From positions 1 to 64,000 of the forward strand of contig QAXH01005078.1 in the NCBI GenBank assembly GCA_004335635.1: a stretch of DNA of 64,000 nt, given 5' to 3'. How positions within the stretch are numbered: the stretch's first letter is position 1; each line of letters begins with the position of its first letter. The notes under the pieces were generated by a model, which had not been told where the DNA came from, did not search any database, and was given only the letters and a program-made list of their open reading frames with translations. This DNA comes from Chloromonas sp. AAM2 (Eukaryota; Chlorophyta; Chlorophyceae; Chlamydomonadales; Chlamydomonadaceae). Shown piece after piece: positions 35,552 through 48,900 of this stretch. The position numbers and the translations under genes were made by a program.

Positions 35552-38500
35552 TCAGTAGCCCAGCTGCATGTGCATGAACTGGCGTGGCTCACACGCAACC
35601 ATGTCCACAGGCTCAAACCCAGGTGGGTCCGGCCCGCCAAACGGCGATGCCAGCCTGAAGTGGCCGAAGCGCCAATCACTCTTGAGCAGCTCTGTGTTCC
35701 TGTGCGCTTTGCTCAACTCCTTGAAGGAGCGGTCCACGTGGTCAAACGCCAGCAGCAGCCGCTCGTCATGGCTCAGGGCGCCCCGCCCGCCCCTGCCACC
35801 GCCCCGCCTTGAGGACCCCCCCGAGGGATCATCGGACATGTCATCATGCCGCCTGCGGCCCCGGGGCCGGCCCATGCCCGGCACAAAGCCAAGCAGGCCT
35901 GTGCGCTTGACCAGCATCAGGCCTGCCACGCCCGCTGCCGCCATGAGCGCCATTTTGCCGTTGCTGTTCTGGACAGCCTGCAGTGACAGTCAACAACAGT
36001 CAAGATGCATCAGATAGCAGAAATAGAATGATGGATAGCGGTCACAGCTGTTCACAGTATTCAACCGTGACTGGGTCCGATCCAAGTGCAACCTACCTTG
36101 GAGGCCGCCGCTGCGTATGCATGCACTGCATTGGTGGGCTTGCTGCTCACTGTGGTCACCTGCGGGCAGAGGTACACTGGGTTGGGGTGGCATTCAAGCA
36201 AAGGACCTGACAAGTTACACTGATTGGTGAAGCAATTGGCATGCCGCCATGTTGGCTTGTTGCCACAATGCAGTGTCAAGCAGGGCGAATTGGGCGAATT
36301 ACAAGTCATGACAGCTGTCACCATTCAACATGTTGAGCACAGCTCCAGTCCATGCTGCCAGCGCCAGCCCTGCTGTGCCAAGTGTGATGTGCAGCTTGCG
36401 ATGACTCACGGGGTTTGCCGTAACCACACTGGTGTTGTACACCACCGCCCCCTGGCCGCCGCCCGGCTCCAGTCCCACGTGCTTCATGAGCTGGTCCTGG
36501 ATGATCGCATTGGCCTCAAAGCGCACGATCAGCAGGCCGCGCACAGTCCACATCTCATCCTGCATGGGCTGCACAGCCAAGGGACAGCAGGGCAGCAAGA
36601 CTCGACAACATTACTCAAGTATCACCTGAAGGAAGGCATGGCACGTGAAGCATGCTTGCCCCATTCTACATCGGCTGAAAGGACAGTCTGGATGTTCAAC
36701 TTGCGCATGTAGCCTTGTTCCTCGAACCCTGAGCGCCTTGCTCACCCTTCTAATGCACGCTTCACCCTGCCCAGCCCTTGAGGCCCAATGACAAGCCCTG
36801 TCGTGGGTCATATCGAGCCTACAATTGGTGCCATCCATGCTCAGCAGTGCGGCCTCTGGAATTAGGATCACAACCAATTTGTATTAAACCATATGTTGCT
36901 AACTTGAATGAATGCAAATGATTGGGCCCAAGGGCTTCAGGGAAGCTTCCTCTTCGTTGTCTTGGTCTTTCTCCTCCCCCCTCTTCTGCTTCAAAGCCCT
37001 ATGAGCCATGACTCACGTGCGGCATGGCGTCAATGAACTCCTGCCGGTACATGCCCCAGTAGGTTTCCCCGTAGTTCTTCAGCAGGTAGGCGTAGTCCTT
37101 GGTGTTGATGGCGCGGCTGCTGTTGGACCGCTCGCCAAAGTCAGCTGTGCCAAACCCGGACAAGGCCTCGCCAATCTCGATAATCTGCAAGCACAAAGAC
37201 ACGACAGTGGATTGTGACATGATACAGAGCTTGTGCCCTTTGCCACTGGTCCCACTGGTAAGCTCTGTCTACCCAAGCACGAAGAAGTGTCTGAGATCAA
37301 AGTGCCTGCAATAGCCTTGGCCAAAGTCTTCATTTCAATACCTATGCCACGCTGCTGCCAACTGCACGCGCCGAACCCAATCTCGCTGCAGAGCATTCCC
37401 AGCGAGTATACAGAGGAAAGGATGAACGATCCAACGAACGAATGGACAACTGAGTGTTGATGGTACTGAAGGTGATGACATGAGCCCCTGCTTTGTCTTT
37501 GGCACTAACCCTGCATAGCAGCTCATGATTTGCCACGCCCCAGGAGGCCGCCTTGAAGGGCTGTTCGATGCCCACTGCCACCATGTCGCGCTTCATGCTG
37601 CTCAGCAGACGTGTGATAGCCTTGTACCTGTGCACACAAGAGCCAGCAGGAACAGATAAGAACAAGTTTGTCACAAATGTCCGTCATACACAAGCTGTGG
37701 GGCAGCAAAACATGGGAATTGGATCTAAGCTGGGCTGGCGAATGCCGGGAAACAGGCACATTATAGCATATATATAACAACGCATGCCTGAGCCGCTGGC
37801 CAATAATATCTCAACATTCAGCAAAGATATCCGTCTGCCCCAGCCACTCATGCTGCACGTATGAAATGCCACATTGTTGCAGCTTCCGATTAGCTTGTTA
37901 CGTGCGGCATGCGTGTTGGTAGGCTCACACAAATTGATAACATGTGCAAGTGCCTGGAATAGCACGTGTGCATCGCCAGCTCAGCCTTGCATGCATGCGC
38001 ATGCCCACCTGTCCATGGCGTTGCTGCCCGTGCGTGCGACCATGAGGTCAGTTCTGAACTTGGCAGCAGAGGAGCGCTCCACAGAGGGTCGGGCATTAGG
38101 GTCATAGATGGAGCCAGGGCCCTGGCCAAGCACAGACAGTGCACCTGTGTCCCTTGCTGCGGCAGTAAGGGTCTGCACATTTCGCGCAAGAGGAGCTACT
38201 GCCGAGCTGTTGTTTGACAGGTGGTGCTGGGCTACTGCCTGATAGCCTGACTGATTGTAGGGGTTGAAAGCAGACGCGTTCTGCATGAGACTGGCATGGC
38301 TGCTGCTGGGCGAGATGGGAGGTAAGCCAACGTTGCCATATACCTCACTGCCAGCGTCGGAGTCGAAGTCATTAATAGGACGGCTGGAGGGGCTGGGGTA
38401 CTGAGGCAGGTCGTTGCCAGCCTGGCGGTGGCCACCCATGTCTGTCTGTGGGGGTGGAGGGCCCACTCGCTGCCAGGCCTTGTTGCGGGTCATGTTGCTG

Positions 38501-38592
38501 GTCTGTGGCATTTCAAGGTATGAAGGGGGTTGGAAGCTGGAATCGCCGCGCAGTGAGGGTCCCATCATGCCCCGAATGTCGTCTGTCTGCAT
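35552..38592 (-). CDS. Unrecognised 502-aa protein with one hydrophobic segment
   Basis: Six minus-strand exons join in phase to 502 residues: 38592-38009, 37627-37510, 37184-37017, 36559-36410, 36159-36097, 35977-35552. I do not recognise a family. The first ~190 residues are disordered, Ser/Pro/Asn-rich (MQTDDIRGMMGPSLRG at the start). A structured region follows: YKAITRLLSSMKRDM, then IIEIGEALSGFGTADFGERS, then NYGETYWGMYRQEFIDAMPH, then DEMWTVRGLLIVRFEANAI. A hydrophobic stretch (MALMAAAGVAGLMLV, ~370) is followed by a Gly/Arg-rich basic linker and a last segment containing LSHDERLLLAFDHVDRSFKE. The regular exon phases and conserved-looking core suggest a real gene with one membrane anchor. 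Confidence 0.72.
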
Positions 38593-39139
38593 GCTGCTCA
38601 GGACCGCACAAGCCCCAAAATGCACAATCGGGCAAAGCGCTGCACCAATGACAATTCTGGCAACCTGAACGTTCCCCCAACTGCAGCAAGGCTGGCAGCT
38701 CAGCTACAGTCGAATAGAAACCCCAAAAGCCGAGCTGCAACAATTGCGGCTCAAGGGCCCCGAGTCGCAGGTAAGGTTGGACTGGACGTACTCGAAGAAA
38801 ATATCTCCTTCTTGGCGTGAGCCCTCGCAGGTCTGAGTCACAGGTGGCTCGAGCCTTGGCCTAGACAGCCAGGCAGCAGCTTCGGCTTCGCAGCTTAACC
38901 TGCTGACCCGTGGGACGTAGCAGCGCCGGTGACGGCCAACAGAGGCTTTCACACGCTCAACCTTGGGCAAAGTAACGTGCCGAAACGTGAACACATAAAG
39001 TGGCAAAGAGTGCACAGGGCACTGGCTGGTCCGTCCTGTGCATATTTTTGCTAGCTCACGGCTACTTAGCCCTTCGGCATGACAAGTGTTACAAACTTAT
39101 GAAAGCCCGCAGGCCAAACTGCCGGTCCGGTCTTGCCAA
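38593..39139. promoter_or_regulatory. Divergent spacer between the 502-aa gene and AUG3
   Basis: 547 bp between two ATGs facing away from each other, so it must hold both promoters. No known motif recognised; a coding-like stretch at 38716-38772 ending at a GTAAGG could be a 5' exon but gives no clear protein. Confidence 0.45.
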
Positions 39140-42100
39140 ATGTCCAGCCAGACTGTTGCTAAAGCGCAACAAGAACAACTTCAGCAGCGGCTGGCACAGT
39201 TGGGTTTAACCGTCCCTCTCGGCAGTGTGCCAGCCTTTCCTCCTGGCAGCCAGCTTGGTCAATGGCTGCTGCAGCAGACAGCAGAGCACATTGCGTCGTC
39301 CAAAGAGCGTACAGGCAGTCGGCTGTCGGATGAGAAAGTTTCCAGCGACTTGTCTGCGGTCGCTGACCAGGGCTCAGAAGGAGCAGTGAAGGAACAGCCA
39401 TGCTGGATGCAGGACAGAGCTAAAGAACAGCAGCAGCTGGAGGATGCAAAGGCGGTTGAGCGGGAGCTGCAAGCCCAGTTAGCTGAGCTGCAAGCAGTGG
39501 ACAGGGCCATGAGCACCAGCTTGCAGGGCACGCATGCAGTGCATGCAGAGCTTTCGACTCTGCTTAGTCATCAGACCAATAAGCTCAGGCATCAACGGAG
39601 CGCCATGCAACAGTTGAACGAACAAGTCAACCAGCAACTGCAACTTATGCTCACAGCGCTTCAGGTAAGGCAGTTGCATGGCCTTTGACTGCACGTGCAT
39701 GCACTATTAGCCCTGGCACAGCATGCAGCAGCGGGCTGTACAAGCGGGAACAAGAATGTGCAAGCCGCATGGCAGCCGCGTGAGCTGCAGACTCTGCTCT
39801 GTTTTGCAGGAGGTTGAACAACTCATTTGCACACAAGGCAGTAGCTGGCTGGTTGTGTCAACGGACAGGGCACAGTATAAGCGAACCGATGAAGTCTACA
39901 ATCACCAGCTCAATCGGTGAGGCATGCATGGCCTAGTGCCTGCATGGCGGGAATCAGCATTCGAGTTCATGACAGCTGCATGCAATGCAAGTGCCATGTA
40001 GAGCAAGCCAGCCACCTGCGCCTGTGTGAACCCACATCAACGTCATAACACAATGGCTTGCGATTACAAATGGTAGGAGTGTGCATGGAGCTGTGCATGG
40101 GGCACTTCGCCAACGCTTGCCCTTCATGCTACTAGACATTGCGCATGTGCCAATAATCTCATGCAGGCTACTGGATCGCATGGACCTGCGTATGCCTGGG
40201 CGGCGGGGCCCTGTCAGCCACAGCCTGGGCCCTGAGGTCAACGGCTCACAGGAGGCAGGCCAAGTCAGCGGGCATGACAACGGCCTCGTCACGCATGCAC
40301 ACAGCCTGCCCGGTGGTATGGAGGCACGGCAGTTGATTGACATGAGCCAGGAGGAGTGTGATGCCATGATGATGGAGATGCAACGACTCAAGTGGGTAGA
40401 CAGCGCCAGACGGGGCAAGACTTGCCCTGCCGCACATGCAACCACGGGGGCAAGGTGGCATGAGGTCAAGATTATGCACAAAGACCTGCTGGGCAGGCGA
40501 CCTTGGACAGGAATGGGGTGTGTGAACAGGACTGCTGTGCGTCAGACAGGAGTCGGAGTGATGCGTGAGGCTAGTGCATGGAATGATATGGTCACATCAT
40601 TGCCAAAACTCCAGGGGCAGGCCAGGTATTGCTGCATTAGAGACGTTGAACAGGAGGATCAAGGACGCCATTCCAGACGATGGGTGCCCCGTCTCACACT
40701 GCAAACTGCCGAGAACCATTTTGGCGTTTAATGCCCTGGTCGTAGGGCCGCTTACTGTCTGGGTGAGATGGAGGAGGTGACAGCCAAGGCCAAGCTGTCA
40801 GGTCTACAGGCGCAGGTGTGGCTGCTGGTACTGCTGTGCGTGTGTGTGGGCACAAACCTTGTGTGGTTGCCTTAGGTCACCTTGCGACAGCCTGTCTTTC
40901 CCAGTCGGACCAAACCTGCTGCCTCTGGTACTGTTGGGAAACTGCATGCTAGCCGACGACTCATTTTGTGGCTGGCTGACGCGCCAGGAACCGCATGCAG
41001 GAGGGAAGTCTGGTCGCACGTGTCTGCCGCTCCATGTGTTGTTCAGGTGGCCCAGTTGCGGCAGATGATTGCCGAGCAGCAAAGCGCTGTGTACGAGCAT
41101 GGCTATGCACCCTGGCTTCAGCCCGCTGAATGCGAACGGCTGGCCAGCAGAGTGCATGAACTGCATTACGAGGCAACAAAGTGAGTGTGACCCGAAGTTT
41201 GAAGTTAGAGCAAGCATGTTGACAGGAATCAGGGCAAGCAGGTGGCCATAAAGCACTGGAGCACGCCACTTGACGCAATCAAAGGTCAGGCAGTAAAAGG
41301 TCTAGTGACCATGGATGTCTCCACATAAGCTTACCTCCTTGCCAGATTTCCAAGACGCGGCGCTACTGGTTTTGGTTTTGCTGTCACTGTCCGGATGCCA
41401 ACCGTGTTGTGCTTGCAGCCTGTCCAAGATGCGGGTGCCTGCACTCATCGACGAGGTCGGCAAGTTGCAGGACGTCCACATACTCTTGGTAAGTGGATTG
41501 AAGCACAGTCACCTGCACCGGAATCAGCGGCTAGCTGCGCTGTGCCCGCATTTTAGCCACAATGAGTTTAGCATTGGTGAACGAACTGTTGCTGGATGTC
41601 CGCTGGCCAATCAGGGTGTGTATCGGAGGATGCGCATTGTTCACGACACATGTTCTGTGACTGCGTGCTTGCCTTTGACCCGCAGGGCATGTACGAGCTG
41701 CGACATGTGCGTTGCGTGGCTGCCATCAGGGATCGTCAGGCCGTGGTGGCCGCACTGCAGGCCTGGTGTGCGCAGAACAGGGTGCTGGACACGCTGCGAC
41801 GGGCCGAGAGACAAACGCTCAATGTGAGTCAAGGACACTCGCCGACCTGGGTTCTCCATCGGGTTGCTTGGGAACGCACATGGAGATCTGATGCTGGTTT
41901 GAGAGTTATCTCTGTTTGGATGCAGTGGCTAGGCCAGATGCACTTGGTTTTCAATCTGTGGGTGCGGTGGAAGAGCTTATGGTTTGTATTCCCCAATCGA
42001 TCAACAGAGCTTTGGTGCATGCGCTGTGCCGTTGCAGGGTCTGTACATGATGATTGAGGACTTGAGGGAATCTCTGGAAGGACTGCAAGTTGCAGCCGAG

Positions 42101-43276
42101 ACCCGATGTGCACGATACAAGGCAACAACAAGCATGAACGCAGTGGCCTCCCCTCGGCGTGCCCTCACACCCAGCCGCTCGCCCGCCAGCAGCAAGTACG
42201 AAGATCGGCGTCACAACACAGCTGTCGATGCACAGATAGCGCGTCAAAACTTGCAGCTACGGCAGCAGTTAGACGACGGTTCGTATCTGGACACCCTGCT
42301 CGGCGTGCTACAGCAGCAACATTTGCCTGCCGGGGCGTCACAGCAGGGCGGTGGAGTTTCAGTCCCCGCTCCTGCGACCATTCGCGCGCTGACAGGTGCA
42401 GTGCAAGGGTTGCAGGCGGCCCTCGGAACTGCACAAGACACAGCGATGCAAGCATCAGGCGACATCTTGCCGCAGCTGGTGGAAGCGGCAGGGCGAGAAG
42501 CGAGAGCAGCACATGCCACGCTCTGTGGACCTCTCAGTATGCGCACGCAGCCAGTGTTGATGGACCCGCAGTTGGTGGCAAAGCAGGAAGAACTGGAGGC
42601 TGTCAACGTCCAGCTGCAGGTGCGAAATGCGGACTTTTCCTTCAAGCGCTGCAGGGCTCAAGCGCTGCAGGACTGTGTGCTCGCATGGCTTCAATGCACA
42701 TCTCTAGAACATGGCCAACATCTGTTGATAATATGCTGTAGGAGTTGTGGTTAAATAGTCTGCTGAACCAGCCAGGTGCAAAATGAGCTGTCTAATGGCA
42801 TGCATGCCCTGCACTGCAGACCAGCGCAAATGACATCGTGAACGCCAGCAACGCAGTCAGTTCGTACGTTCATCGGCAACATGAGAATGTGGAGCTTGAA
42901 CGGTCTGTCCTCAAGCTCTTCCACACAAAACCGGAGAAACTCAATGTGAGCTGGCCAAGGGGAGATACACGTGCACATCACACTGCGCGCCTCACATCCA
43001 TGTCCCTGGCAGATAGGCATTGTGCTGCTGATTCTCTCGCTCTGACGTGCGTACCGAGTGCACGTTGAATAAACGCATCGTACAAGCGATAGAATCTCAA
43101 AGTGGCCCTTCTGGCACTTGGCTAGCATGCACGATGGATGCAGTCAAATCTGCTAATCAGGTCGTCCGTGGAGCCCTTGCTCAACAAGCCCACCTGCCTG
43201 CACGTGCCCGTCTGTGCAGGAGGCCGTTGAGGCGCTTCAGGCACGCTTGGACGCCTTGCAAGCCACAGCCTTGTAA
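39140..43276 (+). CDS. AUG3: Augmin complex subunit 3 (HAUS3/AUG3-like)
   Basis: Ten plus-strand exons join in phase to about 671 residues: 39140-39664, 39810-39916, 40167-40395, 40768-40815, 41047-41180, 41419-41488, 41686-41823, 42038-42619, 42820-42945, 43220-43276. Augmin recruits gamma-tubulin to existing microtubules to nucleate branches in spindles. Evidence is resemblance in order to plant AUG3: an N-terminal LAQLGLTVPLG and GQWLLQQTAEHI; long coiled coils; then the distinctive block VPALIDEVGKLQDVHIL plus MYELRHVRCVAAIRDRQAVV; a late QPVLMDPQLVAKQEELEAVN; and a terminal helix HENVELERSVLKLFHTKPEKL. Exon 4 (acceptor at 40766-40767) is weakly defined, and an extra exon around 40620-40690 cannot be excluded. 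Plant AUG3 is about 617 residues, so length fits. Confidence 0.84.
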
Positions 43277-43520
43277 ACATCGTATTGTGTCTTACAAGCC
43301 ATACACTGACGGGCAGGGTACTAAATCGTATGCTTGTGTTCAGGCATTTTAAGAGACCACTTGACGTTCATACTGCCACGGCATCGACCCCTGGCTAATC
43401 GTATGCCTTTACTTGCAACTTTCTGGCCCAGACTTACATCTCAATGCAAGCAAGTGTTTGTGAGTAACCAGAAAGAGGGCAGCTGCCTGACCGTTCAATT
43501 TTGATGTTCAGTGCTGCCTC

Positions 43521-44569
43521 TCATGGCTTCGACTCCTCCTTCCAGGGCTGACCCTGCATGTCCACCTGCGGCGGGTGACCGACAAAACATAGCCATGATG
43601 TTTGCATGGGCCACGTTGTGATTCCACGTTGCGATTACCTGTACATCTTGACTGGACTGGGCCATGCATAGCAGTGGCTATTAACATCACCACTGCGTGA
43701 CTGGGAGCTAGCCTGAATGTGATGTAAACAACATGGCTGTATCATGCGTGGTGCTCACCGGTTGGTCTAGCTTCTTGAGCTGCGGGGCAGACCAGGGGTA
43801 CTCCTTAACGAGCGCCCACTCAACAGGCCGACCAAAGTTCCTCTGCAAGCAGCGGCACACATGCCCTTGACCGTGTCTGTGCAGTAAGCAATGCTATCAG
43901 CATGGGACTACGTGCGTGCATGGATAGCACAGCAATTGCGGAACGAGCATGCAAACATTCACAGTTGCTTCTGTCAGACGACGGTCAACACCAGTCTTGG
44001 TGATTCTGCAATCTACAGCTTGTGACAGCCATGATATACAACTACCGAACAGCTTGCAGCAGTGCCAGTGCGATTGCTGACCTTGAAGCCATCAGTGAAG
44101 ACGCGCTGTGCGTCCTTGAACTCGGGTGTGGAAAAGGAGAGGCGTGGGTCCTCTGCCCGCCGCATGTCTTGCAGCTGTGCACACATGCACAACGGTGCTG
44201 GCTTGAGCAGACATTGAGCAGACATTGAGCAAATTGATGTCATCTTACTTGTGCTTAGGTGCATTTACTTGTGCCTAGGTGTGCATATGCTGCGTGAAAG
44301 GGTGCACTTGCGTCGCTGCCCTAGCAGCAGAAGTGCATCGGCAGCCATGTGGTACCTTCTTTAGGTGGGCTTTCATCTCCTTGACCAGCTCCTGCTGCTC
44401 GGCGCTTGCCGGGTCCGCGGCACCCTCGAACTCGGCCTGCGTCGTGAAACAGCCGTTAAGCATGTACGTCGTGGGCTCGTTCAGGAAGTTAGTTCCTTCC
44501 CGCAGCCGTTGAGCATCAAGCGCCTCGCACCGTTCGCTCCTCCGTCTCACGAGTGAGTTTGGATGCCAT
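43521..44569 (-). CDS. Small unknown protein; start in conflict with reading frame
   Basis: Four minus-strand exons: first ending at 44356, then 44174-44082, 43842-43759 and 43565-43521, all joined in phase 0 with good donors. The peptide reads REGTNFLNEPTTYMLNGCFT, QELVKEMKAHLKK, DMRRAEDPRLSFSTPEFKDA, RNFGRPVEWALVKEYPWSAP, LDQPVDMQGQPWKEESKP, then stop. I do not recognise it; the basic, tryptophan-containing short form is reminiscent of small organellar subunits, which is only a guess. The best ATG (44569, context accATGG, reading MASKLTRETEERT) is in a different frame from the rest of exon 1 and runs into TGA at once. Either one base is missing or extra in the assembly near 44520, the start lies in an unseen exon, or this is a decaying gene. 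Confidence 0.55.
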
Positions 44570-45928
44570 GGTGCGGTCCTCGCGTTCGTCGGCGGGGGAC
44601 TGCTTCTACGACGGGCAGGCGCTTGAAGGCCGCCACAATCAAAGGCACAGTTGAAGGCCTCATTGGCAGTGCTCAGACTGGTCAACGCTTGACACCGCTG
44701 TCTTGGACATGGCGAGTGGGCGTTGGTCAACCGCGGTGTGCGACCGCCATTCGCAACTTATTGCAACAACGGAAGTCGTGCATCAATTGCGATCAATGCG
44801 ATTGAGTTCGCCACTCCACATATTCTCCGGCAATAGTCGCCACTGTGAAGCACAAGACTGAACCTGCCTAGGGATTGGCTGAGATTTGCCGAGAAAACCA
44901 TCTCTGACAATCATCCGCAATCCTAACTGTTCATTCTGTGCATACTGATGCACAAGTTGCCTCGCCCTTACAGCTGACAAATGGGACTACGCTACTGGTG
45001 CAACCAGCCGGCCTTCGCTGTTGAATGACTTCAAATGACTGATTTATGCGGCTTACTATGTACCAACCTCACGTTAGCTTTCTCGCATAGCTTTCTCATC
45101 ATGAGAGATTTTACACGTCAGTCAGGGAATCACCGCTGAAGCAGTGGCATTTCTCAACCTCACTCCAGTTTTCGTTAATTTGGGCTACTGTGCATCATCA
45201 GAATGTTGTCCCAGCCAGTGCAGATGGCAAACATGGCTCTGCAAAACGTGCATGATCAGACATCGTCCAGCAAAAAAACAAAGATGTTTGCCATGTTGGG
45301 TTAACATCCACAGGTTTACATGGGCTGACTGAATATTTGCCCAGGCACATTTGGCAGTGCTGCTGCACCTCATAGAAACGTCAGACCATGCGAAACTGAA
45401 AACAACTCCTGCTTCTGCAAAAATGAAACAGCTTCATCCTGTACCTGGGCAATGATATCCCGACACGTGGCTAAAGAACTATCACGAACCTACCTAAAGC
45501 ATACACCAGCAAGGCAGCCCAGATGGCCAGACAAGTCTGTAAAAAAGCCCGAGACAGTTCAACACAGCGGCGCCTCGCACCAAGGTCAACATGAAAGCGC
45601 CTTTCACCGTTCACTCGTCAAGTCAAACTGTGAGTTCACACGGTGACTGGATGCACTTGCTAGCTCGACGTAGGCTCGCTACACGCAGTGCCTGTTCATC
45701 TGTCTTGAGTCACACTTGAGCGCATGTACTCTCATTCTGCACCAGACGCATGCCCTTCAGCACAATTCAACAACACGCGGCCGCCATTCTTGCCCTCTCG
45801 ACTGTCCAATACACAAATTAGGCAGCAATCAACGCCCTACTGTTGATGATCACAACCGTCAGAATGCAAACAGCCAGTCGTGCTCCCTGTGTTGACCGGA
45901 CCAGCCTTGATCTCACGAGACGAGTGAA
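44570..45928. other. Spacer, 1.36 kb, with a solo MITE end
   Basis: No gene supported. At 45269-45300 an A-run followed by caaagatgtttgccatgttg matches the MITE terminal motif, and an inverted relic with tgtcccag and atggcaaacatgg is at about 45206-45236, so a shortened, rearranged copy may be present. Confidence 0.5.
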
Positions 45929-48900
45929 TCAACAGCCAGGATCCAACTTTGGGAGCTCTGCCGCTGCTGCTGGCCCGACCACCTCCACCAGCCGCTCATG
46001 CAAGTACCGGGCAACAGCCCCACCATCCCCCTCAATCGCTTCCCATTCCCAGTAAGGCACGTTGAGCACTGCATAGCCTCGCGCTCGCACGAACCTATCA
46101 CGCAGCACCTTACTGCCCAGCATGGATCGGGGCCATGTGCGTGTGTAGTGCCTGGGCCCGTTGGCTTCCACAGACACGTAGCACCCCCCAATGTGCACCA
46201 CTGTGTCCATACTGAACATGCTGTCAGCAGTGAGCTGCTCCAGCTGGCAGCGAACACCCAAAGCCTGCAGTGCCTGCAAAACAGTACATGGCACGTACAT
46301 GAGTTTGACAACGTCCTTATGACTGTCGCCTGGTTGCGGCGCAGCGCTCAGATGCAGGCAGTTCACGCCCATGTTTGAACATTCCTCATCCCTCATCTAA
46401 TAGCCACATGATCCTTGCTAGAACTGTGTGCCCTCCTAAGCGGCCAATCAGCAGGTTCGGGTGCGTGCGGGTGCAAGCCAGCACACACAATGAAGCAGGG
46501 TGCTCAACACCTGCGAATGCACGTGCTGCTTGCATACCTTGTACAGTTCGTTCTGGAATGAGCTGACCATGCACTCCTTGCGCGTGTAGTCCTGCCACAC
46601 AGCGGCGGCCATGTTGTGTAGGCTCTCGGGTACAAGCTCATGGACCAGGGCTGTGCCTTGGCTGCCATTCTTGTCCTGCAACACGAACACGGCACACACG
46701 TGCGATGTACACAAGCACCACCAGCAGGGCCAGTACAAGGCGGTACCACATCTTGACCGTTGGATGTGGTCGACGGCGATGTACAGAGGCACATCACTAG
46801 TCATCCAGGGCCAGTACATGCTTACGAGCGCTGAACGTGGTTCACAATGTCTTGCTTGTCCTCGGGAGGTGCGCACGACCACACGACGATTAATTGAGTT
46901 TATGCATTCTCCATGCTACACTGGTCACAACTGGTCGCGGTCAACATCCTTGCAAGCAGCACGTGCCTGTGCACTCCAGTACATGTAATGCTGCACAGTG
47001 GAGGGCGACATCCCCACAGGCAGGAAAGGATTGTCTTTCAATGACTGCTCACCTGCAGCCACATGATGAGCTGAAACAACTGTGACATCTGCTTGTTGTA
47101 GAGGTGCTCGCCATTCAAACCGATGCCCTGCCTGGGCACTGCAGCAGTGTCCTCCTGCAAGCTGCCTTCCCCACCCATGGCTGCCTCGTTCGCCATGCCC
47201 TGTCCCCCGCTTGTGACATCTGGCGCCTCATTTCCAGGGAACCCCACTGCCTGTGCTGCGACCACTGCAGCTGCATCACCCTCAGGCCATGCATCCTCAT
47301 CCGCCTGTGCCCTGCTGCTCCGCAAGCCTGCGGCCCGGGATCTACGGGGCGGCGACTGCAGCATGTAGACGCTCTGAATCTGCCACCGCTGTGCAATCAG
47401 ACCGAGGGAAGCGCGCAACAGCGACTCGTCTGCATACCCAAGCAGCATCAGCGCCCAGAGCACTGTCATCAGAGTCGCATTGCTGACGGAGCTGGCCCGC
47501 TCACAGCAGGCCGTGCGGAAATACGCCGCCACCGCTGCACAGGCAGCTGCATCAGCGTGCTGCACCTGGGCCAGGGAAACCAGCACGCTGGCAATCTGGG
47601 AAAGTGACATGTGTGTGCAGCTGGGTGTGAGACTGGCTAGCTCCTTTGCTGAAACTTGAAATAGCTCAGGGTGGTAGTGGCCCGCGTATCCAAAGGACCA
47701 GATCAGACTCTGAAAGGACGCAGGGGAGGCCACCCACGCCTGAGGGTCCGCTAGGCACACCTGCTGTGCCAGACGGAATAGCTCTTCATCGTAAACATTG
47801 GCCATGGCATGTGCCCACAGCACCTGACTAACATCCTGAAAGCAGACAGGCGCCTGTGACACTGCTGTGTGCCCTACGCCTTGTCCCTGTTCTTCCTGCC
47901 GTGCTTGCTGGTCGTGTATGCGCCTGAGGCGTTGCGTGAGCAGCGGTGTGAGGCTTGAGAACTGAATCGAGTCTGTCATGTCGCCCGCTGCCAGGGAGTA
48001 CAGTAATCGTGCCAGGTTGTGGGTCTGCCATGACTCGTGCTGAGCGAGGGCGGAGGCTATGGCCGCATGCACCACAGGCGGATGCACCTGCGAGGTGTGG
48101 CCAAGACATGCTTCCCATCAACTGTGGGGCTGAAGGTCAACCCTGGCTCATTTTGAACTGGGGTCTCATCTCAGGCTGTGACTCGACTCTTCATTTGTGG
48201 TGCCAGCCCTGATGCTCAAGGTTGACACAGAGAAGCAAGGACCTGATAGTTGTTGCAGCTTGCCTCCTGCCAGTCATGTTCCTGCCTTTGATTCTGTAAT
48301 GCTGGGCACGTTGCAAAGTTGGTGACATGCATGGCCAACCCTGCGAACAGTGTGTAGAATGTCTCACCTGCTTGGCCCTGACCATGGCCCATACGAGCTG
48401 TGCATGGTGTGCAGGTTGCAGCTGCTCCCCGTGCTGCTGCGCCCGGCGGCTAAGGGCAGAGAACACGTGTGGCGAGGGGACACCTGCTATTGCGTACGCC
48501 CACGCTGTGTTGGCAACGCCTTGCGGCGTGAAGCCCGCTATGCAAGCGACGACGGCCGGAGCTGCCGCCACAAACATACCCCGCGGTGTGTAGCGCATGG
48601 TGGCGCATGCCCACAGCACATTGCACAAGTCGATAGCACAGAATTCCTGTACTTCGCTCTGCGCGACACAAGCACAAAGAGACATTCGGGTGGGCAGCAG
48701 TAAACGTGTTCCCATGCACCTTGACAGCGCCCAGCCCGAGCTTGTGATTGCAAGTCTGTCAAGACGTATATGCCCACATATCTGCCGCAATTCCGCCGTT
48801 CCCCCGAGTTATGTGCACGAACTGGCCTTGCAAGCCAAGGATAGACAGTCGCCCGCACTCGTTTAGGTATAATAATAACAACCAGCCGTTTGCGTCCTCC

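Noticed and set aside
35797..35900. GC-rich stretch that looked like a CpG island or promoter
   Set aside because: It is the Gly/Arg-rich linker of the 502-aa protein's last exon.
40620..40690. Possible additional AUG3 exon
   Set aside because: An open piece with AG and GT edges exists, but its phase does not agree with the next exon under the best acceptor; left as an uncertainty in the AUG3 entry.
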